Source: an uncultured Flavobacteriaceae bacterium (GTDB lineage: Bacteria; Bacteroidota; Bacteroidia; Flavobacteriales; Flavobacteriaceae). From it: a stretch of 64,000 nucleotides of DNA. A program made the position numbers and the translations under genes. The stretch lies in contig CANMSH010000004.1 in assembly GCA_947500525.1 (NCBI GenBank), forward strand, positions 62,001-126,000. Reading direction: 5' to 3'. Position 1 is the stretch's first letter. The number at the start of each line of letters is the position of its first letter. A model generated the notes under the pieces. It did not search any database, was not told the DNA's origin, and saw nothing but the letters and a program-made list of their open reading frames with translations. This document shows, one piece after another, positions 36,271 to 45,292 of this stretch.

Positions 36271-36597
36271 TTATGATTGCGCGTAATTAATAACGTGTTT
36301 AATTACTTTTAATTCAGTTCTAAAAGCGAGCAATTTATCACCAAATAATTGCAACCCTTCTTGGCGTAATTTGGGAGCATCTTCTGCGTAATAACGATCT
36401 AACGTTTCTTTGCTGTCGGTTGTATACTGTATTGAGTAGGTAACCCCCTCTTCTTCGTCTACCATGACCTGACTCATTTTGGCTTCAGAAAATTTCCCAG
36501 TGTTCAGTACTTCTGGAATATGTTTTTCTTGCATCCATAGAAGCCATTGTTTTTCGACCGAGGATGCTATGTTTACAGTGACATTATAGATATACAT
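36271..36597 (-). CDS. DUF4286 family protein
   Basis: A 108-residue soluble protein with a dimeric alpha/beta-barrel-like pattern (YIYNVTVNIASSVEKQWLLWM at the start, YSIQYTTDS later). DUF4286 is common in Bacteroidota beside rsmA, but its function is unknown. The ATG at 36597 gives the natural start; an earlier ATG 17 codons upstream would add a basic, unconserved-looking leader. It stands 54 bases after the TPR gene and immediately before rsmA. Confidence 0.85.
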   Translation of the reverse strand: MYIYNVTVNIASSVEKQWLLWMQEKHIPEVLNTGKFSEAKMSQVMVDEEEGVTYSIQYTTDSKETLDRYYAEDAPKLRQEGLQLFGDKLLAFRTELKVIKHVINYAQS

Positions 36598-36651
36598 ACT
36601 ATTATTTCTTCTTAAGTAACTTGATTTGTAAGTCAAATCGATTGTCAAGTT

Positions 36652-38436
36652 TTAATTTATAATATCGCCACGTAATTTTCGAAAGCGTTTACGTGCATCG
36701 ACTAAAAAGATACTCGATGGAAATTCAAAAATTATTTTTTGGTACATTTCCTTTGCTTTTTCAAGATCGTTTAGTTTCGTGTCGTACAATTGTGCTAATT
36801 TAAAACAAGCATTGTCAACTAAGATACCATCACTTTGTAATGCGATTATCTTTTGATAATTGTTTTCGGCAAAATCGTATTTTTTAGTTTTTTCGTAAAG
36901 TTGCGCTTGTTTAAACAAAGCTTCATCTTCAATAGGATGGCCTTTGTAATTATTCAAAATAGATGTTAAACTATCAATTGCTTCAATATTTCTATTTTGA
37001 AATGCCAAAAGATCAGCTTTGGCATAAGCCTTTAATGCCTTTGGTATGGAATCTCCCGCTAGATTGTCAGAAATTAGTAAGTGTAGTTCTAGAGCATCAT
37101 TAGCAATGAGTTGCGAAGTAGAACCTTTTAATACTTTTAGCTGAGAAAGTGCCCATTTATAATCTCCCTTAAAATAAGAAGTTTGAGCGACTTTAAAACG
37201 AGCCGTTTGAGCGAGTCGACTATTTTTTAATTTGGTTTGTACCTGAGTATAGTTAATAAGGGCTTGATTAAACTTATTGGTATAAACCAATACATCAGCC
37301 AATTTAATTTTAACAGCTCCGTTTTGAAATTGAGATGAAGTAATTTTCAAAGCTTTCTTTAAAATATCAATAGCTTCTTGAGGTTGATTTTTCTTAAAAG
37401 TAAGAAAATCGGCATAAGCAATTTGCAAATCTATAGTAGCGTTGTTATTACCATATGTATTCAATAGTTGGTCGAATCTGGCGCCAACCTCATTTAATTC
37501 TTTCTCATTTACAGCCGTCGCGATACCACTTTCCAACAAATATAATTCTGCATCTACTCGCGCATTTGGATCTGTTGTGTTCTCGAGAATATATGAAAAG
37601 GTACTTTTTGAGGTTTCATAATCCTCATTATTGAAGGCAAGGACTCCCAAATCAACAATTCTATTTAGGTCTTCGAGCCTCCTTTTATGTAGTGCTTTTT
37701 CTTGTAATAAGGCCTTTGCGTAATCTTTTTGCTGCATATAAAGCCAACTCAATAAGATATTCCATGAATCTTTAGGAGTTTTTTGAACTCTTTTTAGAAG
37801 GAGTTTTCTAAACAAGATATTATTGGAATCCTGACTGTCATCAGTAATAAAGCGTCCCGCATAACGTTGCACGGTAGAAAAATACTTTTCATTTTTCTCA
37901 ATCATATCAAGATAAGCATTGAACATTTTCTCAATTTCGGCTTTTTCTCCATAGATGGAAGCGACATACACGTTAAAATTGAGATCAGGTTTTAATTCCA
38001 TTGCCTTTAGATATGCTTTTAATGCATAATCTAGTAGGTGATTATCTTTAAAAGCAGTACCAATTAAATAACCGTTATTTGGATTATCTTCGACGGCTAA
38101 AAGGGCTTTTTCGTAATATGGAGTGGCTTTTTCAATTTGATTTTGTAATTGATAATTATAACCTACTTCAATATTTAAATGTGGTTGCTTAGGAAAAGCT
38201 TGCGTTTGTTGTTTTAATAAAGAGGTGGCTTTATCAAAGTTTTCGGTTAATTGATAACAAGACAATAATTTTTTAAAATAATCACGTCTTACTTTATTCT
38301 TTTTATGTAATTGTTCATAGATGCTAGCCGCTTTTTTATATTCACCTTTTCTGAAGTAGCTATAAGCGAGTTGAGAGTTTTGCGAATAGCAAAAAACACT
38401 TAATAAAAGAAAAACAACAATAAATTTTGTGCGCAT
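36652..38436 (-). CDS. Exported tetratricopeptide repeat protein
   Basis: A 594-residue protein with a signal peptide (about residues 1-18, VFCYSQ) and TPR-like helical repeats over most of its length, starting with AYSYFRKGEYKKAASIYEQL and ending with LAQLYDTKLNDLEKAKEMYQ. It should be a periplasmic scaffold; similar proteins of Flavobacteriaceae have no assigned partner. The ATG at 38436 is preferred: a TACCTTTG -7 element lies 18 bases upstream, and an ATG 31 codons earlier would bury the signal peptide. Confidence 0.83.
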   Translation of the reverse strand: MRTKFIVVFLLLSVFCYSQNSQLAYSYFRKGEYKKAASIYEQLHKKNKVRRDYFKKLLSCYQLTENFDKATSLLKQQTQAFPKQPHLNIEVGYNYQLQNQIEKATPYYEKALLAVEDNPNNGYLIGTAFKDNHLLDYALKAYLKAMELKPDLNFNVYVASIYGEKAEIEKMFNAYLDMIEKNEKYFSTVQRYAGRFITDDSQDSNNILFRKLLLKRVQKTPKDSWNILLSWLYMQQKDYAKALLQEKALHKRRLEDLNRIVDLGVLAFNNEDYETSKSTFSYILENTTDPNARVDAELYLLESGIATAVNEKELNEVGARFDQLLNTYGNNNATIDLQIAYADFLTFKKNQPQEAIDILKKALKITSSQFQNGAVKIKLADVLVYTNKFNQALINYTQVQTKLKNSRLAQTARFKVAQTSYFKGDYKWALSQLKVLKGSTSQLIANDALELHLLISDNLAGDSIPKALKAYAKADLLAFQNRNIEAIDSLTSILNNYKGHPIEDEALFKQAQLYEKTKKYDFAENNYQKIIALQSDGILVDNACFKLAQLYDTKLNDLEKAKEMYQKIIFEFPSSIFLVDARKRFRKLRGDIIN

Positions 38437-38454
38437 AACGTTATAGTACAGCTT

Positions 38455-38462
38455 CAAAGGTA
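38455..38462 (-). promoter_or_regulatory. Candidate -7 element for the TPR operon
   Basis: Minus-strand TACCTTTG, 18 bases before ATG 38436. It lies inside the longer alternative reading of the TPR gene and supports the shorter start. Confidence 0.45.
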
Positions 38463-38522
38463 GTAAAAGAAGTGTTAAAATTTTGATAAAAAGTATGAGT
38501 TTGAGCATTACACTGTAACATT

Positions 38523-38538
38523 TTGGCATGACATTTGT
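38523..38538 (+). promoter_or_regulatory. Sigma-54-like promoter before the 47-residue ORF
   Basis: TTGGCATGACATTTGT: GG, ten bases, G, with a good TTGGCA -24 element and TTGT at -12. It lies 32 bases before the ATG at 38571. No TAnnTTTG is found in this gap. Confidence 0.5.
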
Positions 38539-38570
38539 CTTAGTAATAAAAGAACTAAAATACTTTTACA

Positions 38571-38714
38571 ATGATTGAATTAAAGAAACACTACGAAAAC
38601 TCAAAAAACAGAGCAGTACTTTTTATGGAAAAAGGTAACATCAATGACTATTTAAATGCATTGATAGAAATGAATAGATATAAAAAGTTAATGCTTGCTG
38701 TAGCGAGAAACTAA
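38571..38714 (+). CDS. Small 47-residue protein
   Basis: ATG-initiated ORF of 47 codons, MIELKKHYENSKNRAVLF... ending MLAVARN. It is charged and amphipathic (two predicted helices, 13 Lys/Arg-type residues) with no signal peptide or membrane segment. Codon use looks normal for the window. A sigma-54-like promoter lies 32 bases upstream. Its stop overlaps the end of convergent serS by four bases. I recognise no family; a short helical cytoplasmic protein, possibly a regulator or subunit, is all that can be said. Confidence 0.65.
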   Translation: MIELKKHYENSKNRAVLFMEKGNINDYLNALIEMNRYKKLMLAVARN

Positions 38715-39985
38715 TCTATAATATCAAAACCAGTATATTTTTGTAATACTTTAGGAATTACAATTCCTTCTGGTGTTTGATAATTTTCTAGAATCCCAGC
38801 TAATACTCTTGGTAAAGCAAGAGCACTTCCATTAAGCGTATGCGCTAATTGACTTTTCCCATCAGCATTTTTAAAACGTAATTTCAGACGATTTGCTTGA
38901 TAGGTTTCAAAATTAGATACCGAACTAATTTCTAACCATCTATCTTGCGCTGTTGAAAACACTTCGAAATCATAAGTTAATGCTGCAGTAAATCCTAAAT
39001 CACCACCACAAAGTCTCAAAACACGATATGGCAATTCAAGTTCCTGTAAAATTTCTTTAATATGGGCTACCATTTCATCGAGAACGGCATAAGAATTATC
39101 AGGATGCTCAATACGTACAATTTCAACTTTATCAAATTGATGTAATCTATTAAGTCCACGAACATGCGCGCCGTAAGAACCCGCCTCACGTCTAAAACAA
39201 GGTGTATACCCTGTATGTTTTATGGGAAATTCACTTTCTTTTAATAAATTATTTCTATATAAATTGGTAATTGGAACTTCTGCCGTTGGAATCAAAAATA
39301 GATTATCTGCGGTCGCCTCATACATTTGTCCCTCCTTATCAGGTAATTGTCCTGTACCAAAACCAGAAGCTTCATTTATTAAATGAGGAACTTGTACCTC
39401 ATCATAACCGGCAGCCGTATTTTTATCTAAAAAATAGCTAATCAATGCACGCTGTAATTTAGCTCCTTTACCTTTGTAAACTGGAAAACCTGCTCCAGTA
39501 ATTTTAGTACCTAGCTCAAAATCAATTATATCATATTTTTTTGCGAGTTCCCAATGCGGTTGAGCTCCTTCTTTTAGTGTTGGGATAGTACCCTCGCGAA
39601 AAATCTCTTCATTATCTTCATCTGTATTGCCAGATGATACTGAATTATGAGGAATATTCGGTATTTGATACAACAATTCATTCAATTCTTTTTGAACTGA
39701 GTTTAATTGCTCACTCAATACCTTGGATTTTTCTTTTAATTGACTCGTTTTCTCCTTTAAAATAGTAGCTTTTTGAGTTTCTCCGGTCTTAAATAAGTTC
39801 CCAATTTCTTTAGAAATACTGTTTGATTCGGCTAAAACGGCATCTAAATTACTCTGCGTTTTTTTTCTATCGTCATCAACTTCAATTACCTTATTAATAA
39901 TCGTCTCTGCATTGGCAAAATTTCTTACAATTAAACCTTTGAGTACAACTTCTTTGTGTTCCTTTATATGTGCTACTTGTAACAT
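38711..39985 (-). CDS. serS: Serine--tRNA ligase
   Basis: Class II synthetase that charges tRNA(Ser). The N-terminal coiled-coil arm is present (about residues 30-105, rich in Lys, Glu and Gln). Class II motif 2 is seen as FRREAGSYGAHVRGLNRLHQF and motif 3 as NGSALALPRVLAGILENYQ. Counted from the ATG at 39985 it has 424 residues, the normal size. This start is supported by TATCTTTG on the minus strand 21 bases upstream; a start 15 codons earlier would contain that promoter. Confidence 0.97.
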   Translation of the reverse strand: MLQVAHIKEHKEVVLKGLIVRNFANAETIINKVIEVDDDRKKTQSNLDAVLAESNSISKEIGNLFKTGETQKATILKEKTSQLKEKSKVLSEQLNSVQKELNELLYQIPNIPHNSVSSGNTDEDNEEIFREGTIPTLKEGAQPHWELAKKYDIIDFELGTKITGAGFPVYKGKGAKLQRALISYFLDKNTAAGYDEVQVPHLINEASGFGTGQLPDKEGQMYEATADNLFLIPTAEVPITNLYRNNLLKESEFPIKHTGYTPCFRREAGSYGAHVRGLNRLHQFDKVEIVRIEHPDNSYAVLDEMVAHIKEILQELELPYRVLRLCGGDLGFTAALTYDFEVFSTAQDRWLEISSVSNFETYQANRLKLRFKNADGKSQLAHTLNGSALALPRVLAGILENYQTPEGIVIPKVLQKYTGFDIID

Positions 39986-40006
39986 GCTACTATAATTATA
40001 AGCGAG

Positions 40007-40014
40007 CAAAGATA
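40007..40014 (-). promoter_or_regulatory. Candidate -7 element for serS
   Basis: Minus-strand TATCTTTG, 21 bases before ATG 39985. Confidence 0.5.
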
Positions 40015-40075
40015 CATATTGATTTTGCAATTTAGAATTGACAGTTGATTTTTATTCTATTTTCTTTGGTAAAAG

Positions 40076-41389
40076 TCAGTCTTTCTTTTCCGATAACAAC
40101 CACGCATTATGCCGAAAATGATTCCATTTAACAGCGGCTATATCAATTGTGTCATTCACTAATGGTTTGTATTTTTTGCCATTAACTCTTATTTTCCCCT
40201 TAACATAGATGGCAACATCTTTGTCTTTATCAGCATATTCTTTTTTCAGACGCTGGGCAAATTGCCAAATCATATCTGGTTTAGTACCAATTACGCGACG
40301 CTGTTTCTCGGTTAAATAATTATTCAACCAGATCGTTTCTTTTTGCGATGTTTTTTTATCAACAACAACAAAAGTTTGATATCCGCTTTTCGAACGCAAC
40401 ATCATACGCCAACTGAGCCTATGTCCTTCTTCAGTCCATAAAACATTCTCTTTTATCACCCAATGTCTAAGAGGTAGTGCCAATTGAATAATGAAATATA
40501 TGCTTAAAAAAACTAAGAAACCTTTTCTCCTGTTGGGAACTCGAATTTTGTTTTCGGTATAGTAGGTTTTACCCTTTAAGAAAATACGATGTACTGTTTT
40601 AGGTTCGAAGAAAAATAGTGCAAAAGCTAAGGACAAAAAAGGAAAAATTCCTACTTGAAAAATGATGGCATTAAACAAGTGAAAAAATAGTGACAAACAA
40701 AACCCAAACATACGCGTACGCTTAAAGAGTAATAATGGCACAATGAATAGGTCAAATAATAGACCACCATAACTAAGTATATAAGGAAACCAATCTGTTT
40801 TAAAGATTTCACCAACTAATGGGTAGGAGGTTTTTGAGCTTAAAAATAGTTTTGCTGGAATTGCCTGAAGCCAATCAGGGTAAATCTTTGCGATACCACC
40901 AAAAAAATAGACAAGGCCAATTTGGAGTATTAAAATGAGAGAAGTCCAATAAGGTACAGATATAGATTTTATAGAAGGATTTCTTTTTGCATCAACAGAT
41001 AAATAGTTGTTTGCAGGTTGAAAAATCATTAAAAAACTCAATAAGGCTGTTAAATAATAGTGATTGTTATAAGAGGATTTTTGCATTAAATACGTGGCAC
41101 TCCACATGATAAAGAATGAAAACATTGCTATCCGATATCGATAACCTATCATTACACAAAAACCAAAAACACCCATGATTATATAATAATAGTACATACC
41201 ATTTCCGGGTAAAGGCTGCAAAAAATCGAATCCAATAAAATTAAAAGTAAATTTAGGTTCTACAAGTGTTTTCGTCACCCATCCCGTAAATATCGCACCA
41301 ATCGATTCGAGAAAAAGAAGTAGACCAAATAGTATTCTAAAGACTATAAGAGGGGAATTATCAATATGTTTAAAGAGAAATTTTTCCAT
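40076..41389 (-). CDS. HTTM (vitamin K-dependent carboxylase-like) membrane protein
   Basis: A 437-residue integral membrane protein of the HTTM family, the membrane-domain relatives of vitamin K-dependent gamma-glutamyl carboxylase. About seven to nine helices fill residues 15-320. The soluble tail begins with ENVLWTEEGHRLSWRMMLRSKSG, a conserved-looking segment also found in bacterial carboxylase homologues. Its start overlaps the end of ribF by 20 bases, so it is co-translated with the flavin enzyme. The substrate and activity are unknown. Confidence 0.85.
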   Translation of the reverse strand: MEKFLFKHIDNSPLIVFRILFGLLLFLESIGAIFTGWVTKTLVEPKFTFNFIGFDFLQPLPGNGMYYYYIIMGVFGFCVMIGYRYRIAMFSFFIMWSATYLMQKSSYNNHYYLTALLSFLMIFQPANNYLSVDAKRNPSIKSISVPYWTSLILILQIGLVYFFGGIAKIYPDWLQAIPAKLFLSSKTSYPLVGEIFKTDWFPYILSYGGLLFDLFIVPLLLFKRTRMFGFCLSLFFHLFNAIIFQVGIFPFLSLAFALFFFEPKTVHRIFLKGKTYYTENKIRVPNRRKGFLVFLSIYFIIQLALPLRHWVIKENVLWTEEGHRLSWRMMLRSKSGYQTFVVVDKKTSQKETIWLNNYLTEKQRRVIGTKPDMIWQFAQRLKKEYADKDKDVAIYVKGKIRVNGKKYKPLVNDTIDIAAVKWNHFRHNAWLLSEKKD

Positions 41390-42308
41390 TTTTGATAAGA
41401 CTTCTGGCTTTTATTTCATCTTTTTTAATTTGTGTGTATAAATCTTCTATAGAATCAAACCGCTGTTCATCCCTTAATCTCGTTAGAAGATCAACTTGAA
41501 TTTTTTCTCCGTACAAATCTTTATTAAAATCTAAGAGATGTACCTCAATTGTTTTTTTCTTACCATTAATGGTCGGTCGTCTTCCTATGTTCATAATACC
41601 AAAGAATAATTGTTCTTTGATTAAAGTTTCAATCACATAGACTCCAGACTTTGGTATAAGTTTGTATTCTTCTTCGATGTTAAGGTTTATAGTAGGATAG
41701 TCAAATTGCCTTCCTAAGGCATTTCCAGAAACAATCGTACCTGTTAGCATATAGTGATATCCTAAGTAAGAGTTTGCCTTTTCAATTGCACCTTCTTCAA
41801 GTGCATGTCTAATTTTAGTGGAACTAACTGTTATGTTCTGAATATTTTGGGCTGGAATTTCTTCAACTTCAAAATCGTAAATCTTACCGTAGTCCTTAAG
41901 TTCTTCAAAACTACCTTCTCGGTTTCTTCCAAAACGATGATCGTAACCAATAATTAGTTTGTCAGTTTTAATACTTTCTGCTAAGATATCTCGAGCAAAA
42001 TCGAGTGCTGTTAATCGAGAAAATTCTTTTGTAAATGGTTGAACTATCAAGTGGTTAAGACCTGCTTTTTTAAGAAGATCTACTTTTTCATCAATTGTAT
42101 TTAGCAATTTTACATTCGTATCTTTTTGTAAAACAATTCTTGGATGTGGGAAAAAGGTTAAAATGACGGACTCACTTTGACGATCGTTATTTGATAATTG
42201 TTTGATAATTTCTTGATGTCCAATATGTACGCCGTCGAAAGTTCCGATTGTAACAATAGTTGATTTGGGAATCTTTGAAAAATCTTGGTAAGATTGATAT
42301 ATTTTCAC
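41370..42308 (-). CDS. ribF: Bifunctional riboflavin kinase/FAD synthetase
   Basis: Makes FMN from riboflavin and then FAD. The N-terminal nucleotidyltransferase domain has TFDGVHIGHQE (residues 24-34) and the VTSSTKIRHALEEG-type loop near residue 160; the C-terminal kinase domain holds GTIVSGNALGRQFDYPTINL and the FGIMNIGRRPTI motif. Length 312 is normal. The start codon is GTG at 42308. The end overlaps the HTTM gene by 20 bases. The promoter TTG-N21-TAATTTTG lies 53 bases upstream. Confidence 0.96.
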   Translation of the reverse strand: MKIYQSYQDFSKIPKSTIVTIGTFDGVHIGHQEIIKQLSNNDRQSESVILTFFPHPRIVLQKDTNVKLLNTIDEKVDLLKKAGLNHLIVQPFTKEFSRLTALDFARDILAESIKTDKLIIGYDHRFGRNREGSFEELKDYGKIYDFEVEEIPAQNIQNITVSSTKIRHALEEGAIEKANSYLGYHYMLTGTIVSGNALGRQFDYPTINLNIEEEYKLIPKSGVYVIETLIKEQLFFGIMNIGRRPTINGKKKTIEVHLLDFNKDLYGEKIQVDLLTRLRDEQRFDSIEDLYTQIKKDEIKARSLIKNGKISL

Positions 42309-42361
42309 AAAAGAAAATGTTAATGAATGTTATTGTATTGATAAAACCTGAAAATCAGGCT

Positions 42362-42393
42362 CAAAATTAGGGATTCTATTTAGAATTTCTCAA
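42362..42393 (-). promoter_or_regulatory. Promoter of ribF-HTTM
   Basis: Minus-strand TTG (42393-42391), 21 bases, TAATTTTG (42369-42362). Confidence 0.5.
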
Positions 42394-42443
42394 TAGAAAG
42401 CTAGGATTTTAATTTTTTAACAATAGAATTTATTATGCATGCA

Positions 42444-42472
42444 TTGTAAACATCAAAAAAAATTGTATTTTG
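42444..42472 (+). promoter_or_regulatory. Candidate promoter of the TonB receptor operon
   Basis: TTG at 42444-42446, 19 bases, then TATTTTG at 42466-42472. The -7 element is one base shorter than the consensus TAnnTTTG, so the match is imperfect. It lies 29 bases before the ATG. Confidence 0.4.
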
Positions 42473-42501
42473 CGCTATTGTTAACCACTTAAATAAACAT
42501 T

Positions 42502-45276
42502 ATGAATAAACTTTTTACTATTGTTTTTGCGCTGTTTCTTGGTGCTACTATGTATGCACAAACGGTAGTTACGGGAACAGTTACTGATTCAAAAGACAAT
42601 CAACCTATTCCGGGTGTAAATATTCGACTCGAGGGTAAGTACATTGGTACTTCTACTGATTTTGACGGTAACTTTACCTTAGAAGTAACAGAACCCTTGC
42701 CTTTTAAAATTGTTGTGACTTCAATAGGTTATGAAGGGCAAACAATTGAAATCACAGAAAATAATAAGAATTTAAAAATTGCATTAGTAGAAGGTACACA
42801 GTTGGATGAAGTGGTAGTTTCTGCCTCTAGAACACCAGAGAGTGTGCGAGAATCACCTGTAACGATTGAGCGTTTAGGTGTGCGAGAAATTAAAAATTCT
42901 GCCGCGGCTAATTTCTATCAGAGTTTAGAAAACTTGAAAGGAGTAGATGTAAACACAAGTAGTTTAACATTTAACTCGGTAAATACAAGAGGTTTCGCAA
43001 CCTTTGCAAATACGCGTTTTGTACAATTAGTAGATGGAATGGATAACTCTTCTCCCGCACTAAACTTTGTTCTTGGTAACTTGGTTGGAGTTAGTGAACT
43101 AGATCTTCAAAGTGTGGAGTTATTACCAGGTGCATCATCTGCCTTATACGGGGCAAATGCTTTTAATGGTATTTTGTTCATGACTAGCAAAAATCCTTTT
43201 GAACATCAAGGGGTTAGTGCTTATGTAAAGACTGGTTTGACTATTCAAGATGCCGGTGGTGATAATAATTTTTATGATGTAGGAATTCGTGTTGCTCATG
43301 CATTTAGCGAAAAATTTGCTGCCAAAGCATCTTTCTCATACTTAGAAGGAACTGACTGGTTCGCAACAGATACTAATCAATATTCACCAGATGAGGTAGG
43401 AAGACCTGATTTTATCATACCTGATGACCCTTCTAGATTAGCGCATGACGGTTTGAATATATATGGTGATGAAATTACCACGGCTGCCGCAGGAACAACA
43501 TTAAGAGGCGTTGGTCAAAGTTTAGAAGCCCTTGGGTTATTCCCAGCTGGAGCAAGTGCTTTATTACCTGCAGTTAATGTAGGTCGTACAGGATATAGAG
43601 AACAAGACTTAACTGACTATGAAGCACAAAGTATCAAAGCTGATTTTTCTTTAAATTATAGACCTTTTGAAAATGACATAGAAGTAATTTGGAATTCGAG
43701 ATTAGGTCAAGGAGGTTCAATTTATCAAGGAGCAAACAGATATCAATTGAGAAACTTCTTTATTCAACAGCATAAACTAGAGGTGAAAGGAAAAGATTTC
43801 TTCCTAAGAGGATATACTACTTCTGAAACTGCTGGAGATTCATATGATATGCGTTTTACAGGTATCAATATGAATAGAGTGAATGCAACCGAATGGTTTG
43901 GTACATATGCAGGTGGTTATTTACAAACTATATTAGGTGGTGGTACAGATGCGCAAGCACATGCTGCTGCTAGAACGGCTGCTGATGCCGCTTATCGACC
44001 TAACCCAGGCACACCAGAATTTAGAGCTTTATTTGAGCAAGTTACGAACGATCCTGATGTTGCAACCGGTTCAAAATTCTTAGACAATACAAGTTCTTCT
44101 GTAGCTGAAGGTAATTATAATTTTTCGAGTCTTTTAAATGACGCAGCGGACATTCAAATAGGAGGGTCGTATAAACAATATTCATTAGATTCTCAAGGTA
44201 CCATTTTTACAGATTTTGATGGTCCAATAAAGTATAATGAGTATGGAGCTTATATACAGGCAAGCAAGAAATTTGCAGATGAAAGATTAAAGTTAACGGC
44301 TTCTTTCAGATATGACAAAAACGAATTTTTTGATGGTAATATTTCTCCAAGAGCTTCAATTGTATACTCGGCAGGAGAAAATAGAAATCATAACTTTAGA
44401 GCATCATACCAAACTGGTTTTAGAAATCCCGATACGCAATCATTATTCATTGGTTTTAATGTAGGTAGAGCAATTTTAGTGGGTTCTTCACCTGATAACT
44501 TAGATAGAAGATTACCTGGAACTGACTTAACAGGACGAGATGTTTATTTCGATTCATATAGTCAACAGTCTGTGGGAGCTTTTGCTGCAACGGGAGATCC
44601 GAGTCAGTTACGCGCAGTAGCAACTGATCTTGTTCAGCCAGAGAAAGTGACGGCTTATGATGCAGGATATAGAGGGAGATTAGGTAAGTTTGATATAGAT
44701 TTAAATGGATATTATAACTCATATGAAGGTTTTATCGCTAACAAAATTGTGGTAACTCCAAATTCAGGAAGTACAAGTGATCTTACAGGTGTTCAAGATA
44801 TTGCAACTGGAAACTTTACTGCTTTTCAAACTTATACAAATTCATTAGCGGACGTATCGTCTTATGGATTTATTGTAGGGGTGAATACTAAGGTTCATGG
44901 ATTTAATATTGGTGCTAATTACACACTTGCAAAGTTCGATTTTGATCAAGCAACTGATCCTGATTTCCAAGCAGGGTTTAATACTCCAGAACACAAAGTA
45001 AAAATATCTTTAGGTCATACAAACTTGTTTGATTCTAATGTAGGATTTAATGTAAATGCAAGATATAGCACAGAGTATTTCTGGCAATCGAGTATTGCAA
45101 ATGCTTTTGTTCCTGAAAGAACAATTTTTGATGCTCAAATTAGTTATGCGGCGCCGAAAATAAAATCAGTATTTAAAGTAGGTGGTTCGAACATTGGTGG
45201 AACTGAATATCAAAGTGCTCCAGGTACTGGTCAAGTAGGTTCTCAATTTTATGTTTCTTGGGTAATTAACAATTAA
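42502..45276 (+). CDS. TonB-dependent outer membrane receptor
   Basis: A 924-residue outer membrane receptor. A signal peptide (1-20, ending MYAQ) leads into a carboxypeptidase-like regulatory domain (about 21-105, VTGTVTDSKDNQPIPGVNI), then the plug (about 110-230, DEVVVSASRTPESVRESPVT and LLPGASSALYGANAFNGI) and a beta barrel to the C-terminus. Unlike SusC-type receptors, no SusD gene follows. The next gene, 16 bases on, encodes an SGNH-hydrolase lipoprotein, so the pair may take up an ester or lipid-like nutrient. The substrate is unknown. Confidence 0.93.
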   Translation: MNKLFTIVFALFLGATMYAQTVVTGTVTDSKDNQPIPGVNIRLEGKYIGTSTDFDGNFTLEVTEPLPFKIVVTSIGYEGQTIEITENNKNLKIALVEGTQLDEVVVSASRTPESVRESPVTIERLGVREIKNSAAANFYQSLENLKGVDVNTSSLTFNSVNTRGFATFANTRFVQLVDGMDNSSPALNFVLGNLVGVSELDLQSVELLPGASSALYGANAFNGILFMTSKNPFEHQGVSAYVKTGLTIQDAGGDNNFYDVGIRVAHAFSEKFAAKASFSYLEGTDWFATDTNQYSPDEVGRPDFIIPDDPSRLAHDGLNIYGDEITTAAAGTTLRGVGQSLEALGLFPAGASALLPAVNVGRTGYREQDLTDYEAQSIKADFSLNYRPFENDIEVIWNSRLGQGGSIYQGANRYQLRNFFIQQHKLEVKGKDFFLRGYTTSETAGDSYDMRFTGINMNRVNATEWFGTYAGGYLQTILGGGTDAQAHAAARTAADAAYRPNPGTPEFRALFEQVTNDPDVATGSKFLDNTSSSVAEGNYNFSSLLNDAADIQIGGSYKQYSLDSQGTIFTDFDGPIKYNEYGAYIQASKKFADERLKLTASFRYDKNEFFDGNISPRASIVYSAGENRNHNFRASYQTGFRNPDTQSLFIGFNVGRAILVGSSPDNLDRRLPGTDLTGRDVYFDSYSQQSVGAFAATGDPSQLRAVATDLVQPEKVTAYDAGYRGRLGKFDIDLNGYYNSYEGFIANKIVVTPNSGSTSDLTGVQDIATGNFTAFQTYTNSLADVSSYGFIVGVNTKVHGFNIGANYTLAKFDFDQATDPDFQAGFNTPEHKVKISLGHTNLFDSNVGFNVNARYSTEYFWQSSIANAFVPERTIFDAQISYAAPKIKSVFKVGGSNIGGTEYQSAPGTGQVGSQFYVSWVINN

Positions 45277-45292
45277 TAAATTTAGAATAAAA

